In this document: positions 63,010 to 64,000 of the stretch, piece by piece | Layout of the letters: each line of letters begins with the position of its first letter | Position numbering within the stretch: the first letter of the stretch is position 1 | Assembly: GCF_042682565.1 (NCBI RefSeq) | Contig: NZ_JBHUIC010000005.1 | Direction: 5' to 3' (one strand) | DNA length: 64,000 nt | Source of the DNA: Pistricoccus aurantiacus | GTDB lineage: Bacteria; Pseudomonadota; Gammaproteobacteria; Pseudomonadales; Halomonadaceae | Notes under the pieces: model-generated | Seen by the model: the letters and a program-made list of their open reading frames with translations, nothing else | The model's database searches: none | What the model was told of the DNA's origin: nothing | Program-made: the position numbers and the translations under genes

Positions 63010-63474
63010 CTAGCCCTCGTTATCGTTCTTGTCCGTACTTTTACTGTCCGCATTCTTGTTGAGCGTCTGCTGCCAGAAGCGCATGTTGTCCTCGGCCATC
63101 TCACGCATCAACTCCATGGGCGAATTGCGCAGAGCCTGCTTCCAATGGGTCTGCATGCGTTTTTGCTGCTCGAGCATCAACTGCGTGCCCTGCTCAAGAT
63201 AGCGCGCCAGGGGCAGCGGCTGAGACATGGCATACACCCGGATCAGCTGAGCCAGCAGATCATTGGAAAAGACCTCCGCGTCGCCGTCCGCCTGCTCCTG
63301 CTCGATGATGATCGACAGCAGGATGGTGCGCGTCAGATCCTCGCCGCTCTTGGCATCCTCGACCCGAAAGGAAACGTCCTGGAGAATCAGTTCACGCAGA
63401 TCTTCCAAGGTCACATAGCGGCTCTGTTCGGTATCATAGAGCCGGCGATTGGCGTATTTACGGATCACGCGCAC
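63010..63474 (-). CDS. phaR: Polyhydroxyalkanoate synthesis regulator PhaR
   Basis: A 154-residue DNA-binding repressor of PHA granule genes. The N-terminal RVIRKYANRRLYDTEQSRYV is the family's PHB/PHA accumulation regulator domain, followed by a helical C-terminus (PMELMREMAEDNMRFWQQTL). I start at GTG 63474, preceded by GAGGAG at 7 bases and giving the usual M/V-R-V-I-R-K-Y opening. An ATG at 63504 lacks spacing from its AAAAGG. It indicates that the organism stores PHA. Confidence 0.85.
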   Translation of the reverse strand: MRVIRKYANRRLYDTEQSRYVTLEDLRELILQDVSFRVEDAKSGEDLTRTILLSIIIEQEQADGDAEVFSNDLLAQLIRVYAMSQPLPLARYLEQGTQLMLEQQKRMQTHWKQALRNSPMELMREMAEDNMRFWQQTLNKNADSKSTDKNDNEG

Positions 63475-63623
63475 AGGGGAACTCCTCTCATTTTCGTTGT
63501 GCATCCTTTTATCTGGTGAGGCACGGAATTCATCATGACCAGGTTTTGTCACGGACGGGTTTCATTGCAAACATTGTGCACTGCGCCAAGCCTTCAGGCC
63601 AGTCAAGCGATACGAGACGATCG

Positions 63624-64000
63624 ATGAATCTGATTCTGCTGCAGCCAGGCGATCTGCTGGATGAGCACAGCGCTCGAATCACCGATCCTCGTCGTCTCAA
63701 GCATCTGCATGAAGTGCATCGAGCGCAGCCTGGTGATGAACTGACCCTGGGTCTCATCGACGGTAGCATCGGTCGCGGCCGCCTGACCGCGCTCGATCGC
63801 CACCAGGCCTGCTTCGCGCTGGACGCCTTGAATCAGGCGCCTCCACCTGACTTGGACATCGAACTGGTGCTGGCGCTCCCTCGGCCACGCATGCTGGCGC
63901 GCAGCCTGGAACACGTCACCGCTCTTGGCGTGAAGCACATCACGCTGCTGCACAGTCGCCGGGTGGAAAAAAGCTACTGGCAGTCGCCGGAACTCGACCC
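63624..64000 (+). CDS. rsmE: 16S rRNA m3U1498 methyltransferase RsmE, N-terminal part
   Basis: The frame is open to the end of the window (about 125 codons), so the gene is cut. RsmE is a SPOUT-class methyltransferase with an N-terminal PUA-like domain; DPRRLKHLHEVHRAQPGDEL, LALPRPRMLARSLEHVTALG and LHSRRVEKSYWQSPEL match this region. The ATG at 63624 opens NLILLQPGDLLD, typical of the family. The distance to divergent phaR leaves a 149-bp promoter region. Confidence 0.92.
   Translation, partial: MNLILLQPGDLLDEHSARITDPRRLKHLHEVHRAQPGDELTLGLIDGSIGRGRLTALDRHQACFALDALNQAPPPDLDIELVLALPRPRMLARSLEHVTALGVKHITLLHSRRVEKSYWQSPELD

Overview
The window is bacterial chromosome of about 60% GC. Gene content and order point to a halophilic gammaproteobacterium, most likely Halomonadaceae (Halomonas or a close relative). 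The evidence is the rpsU-dnaG-rpoD operon with divergent tsaD, the lptD-surA-pdxA-rsmA-apaG-apaH block with divergent amgK-murU, two BCCT-family transporters, a PHA regulator (phaR), coq7 and speD. The family call is inference from content, not a database match. I see no tRNA, rRNA, CRISPR array or intact insertion sequence.

Layout. 1-8.1 kb is an iron and siderophore locus: the end of fhuF, a small gene behind a strong Fur box, a VapBC pair, sodA, an ABC exporter, and fhuCDB behind a second Fur box. A 26-codon tail of a TonB-dependent receptor lies between exporter and fhuC, so the outer-membrane receptor gene appears to have been deleted. 8.2-10.7 kb holds small envelope and stress-type proteins (PRC-barrel, two tandem paralogous secreted proteins, CsbD). 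10.7-13.3 kb is ackA with a MaoC-phosphotransacylase fusion.

13.3-18.2 kb is the most interesting stretch. Two TPP riboswitches face each other: one precedes a sodium:solute symporter, the other precedes an SDR-flavin monooxygenase operon. Between them lie decayed, recombined pieces of the symporter and monooxygenase genes and one small secreted-protein gene. I read this as a thiamine-controlled uptake and oxidation module for a thiamine-related compound.

18.3-25.2 kb carries a DUF4168 protein, mtgA, the glutathione-dependent formaldehyde detoxification pair (fghA, frmA), sdaA with a divergent LysR regulator, and a membrane protein. 25.3-32.6 kb is core housekeeping: rpoD, dnaG, rpsU, tsaD, plsY, folB, folK. 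32.7-38.1 kb has two convergent BCCT transporters (one strongly divergent), a DUF6151 protein, a LysE exporter and a second PIN toxin-antitoxin pair.

38.1-47.5 kb is accessory. A SARP-type regulator fused to an alpha/beta hydrolase is divergent from a propeller-M6-like metalloprotease and a homocysteine methyltransferase-like gene. The last two are each preceded by a nearly identical 45-bp promoter/operator built of direct repeats. A TPR protein and a PKD-like six-helix membrane protein follow. 47.6-64 kb returns to conserved genes: DUF427, cca, apaH, apaG, rsmA, pdxA, surA, lptD, amgK, murU, an OsmC protein, speD, coq7, a HIT protein, a phosphoribulokinase-like kinase, a thioesterase, purD, phaR and the start of rsmE.

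Two genes, rpoD and frmA, end inside short tandem repeats that contain their own stop codon.
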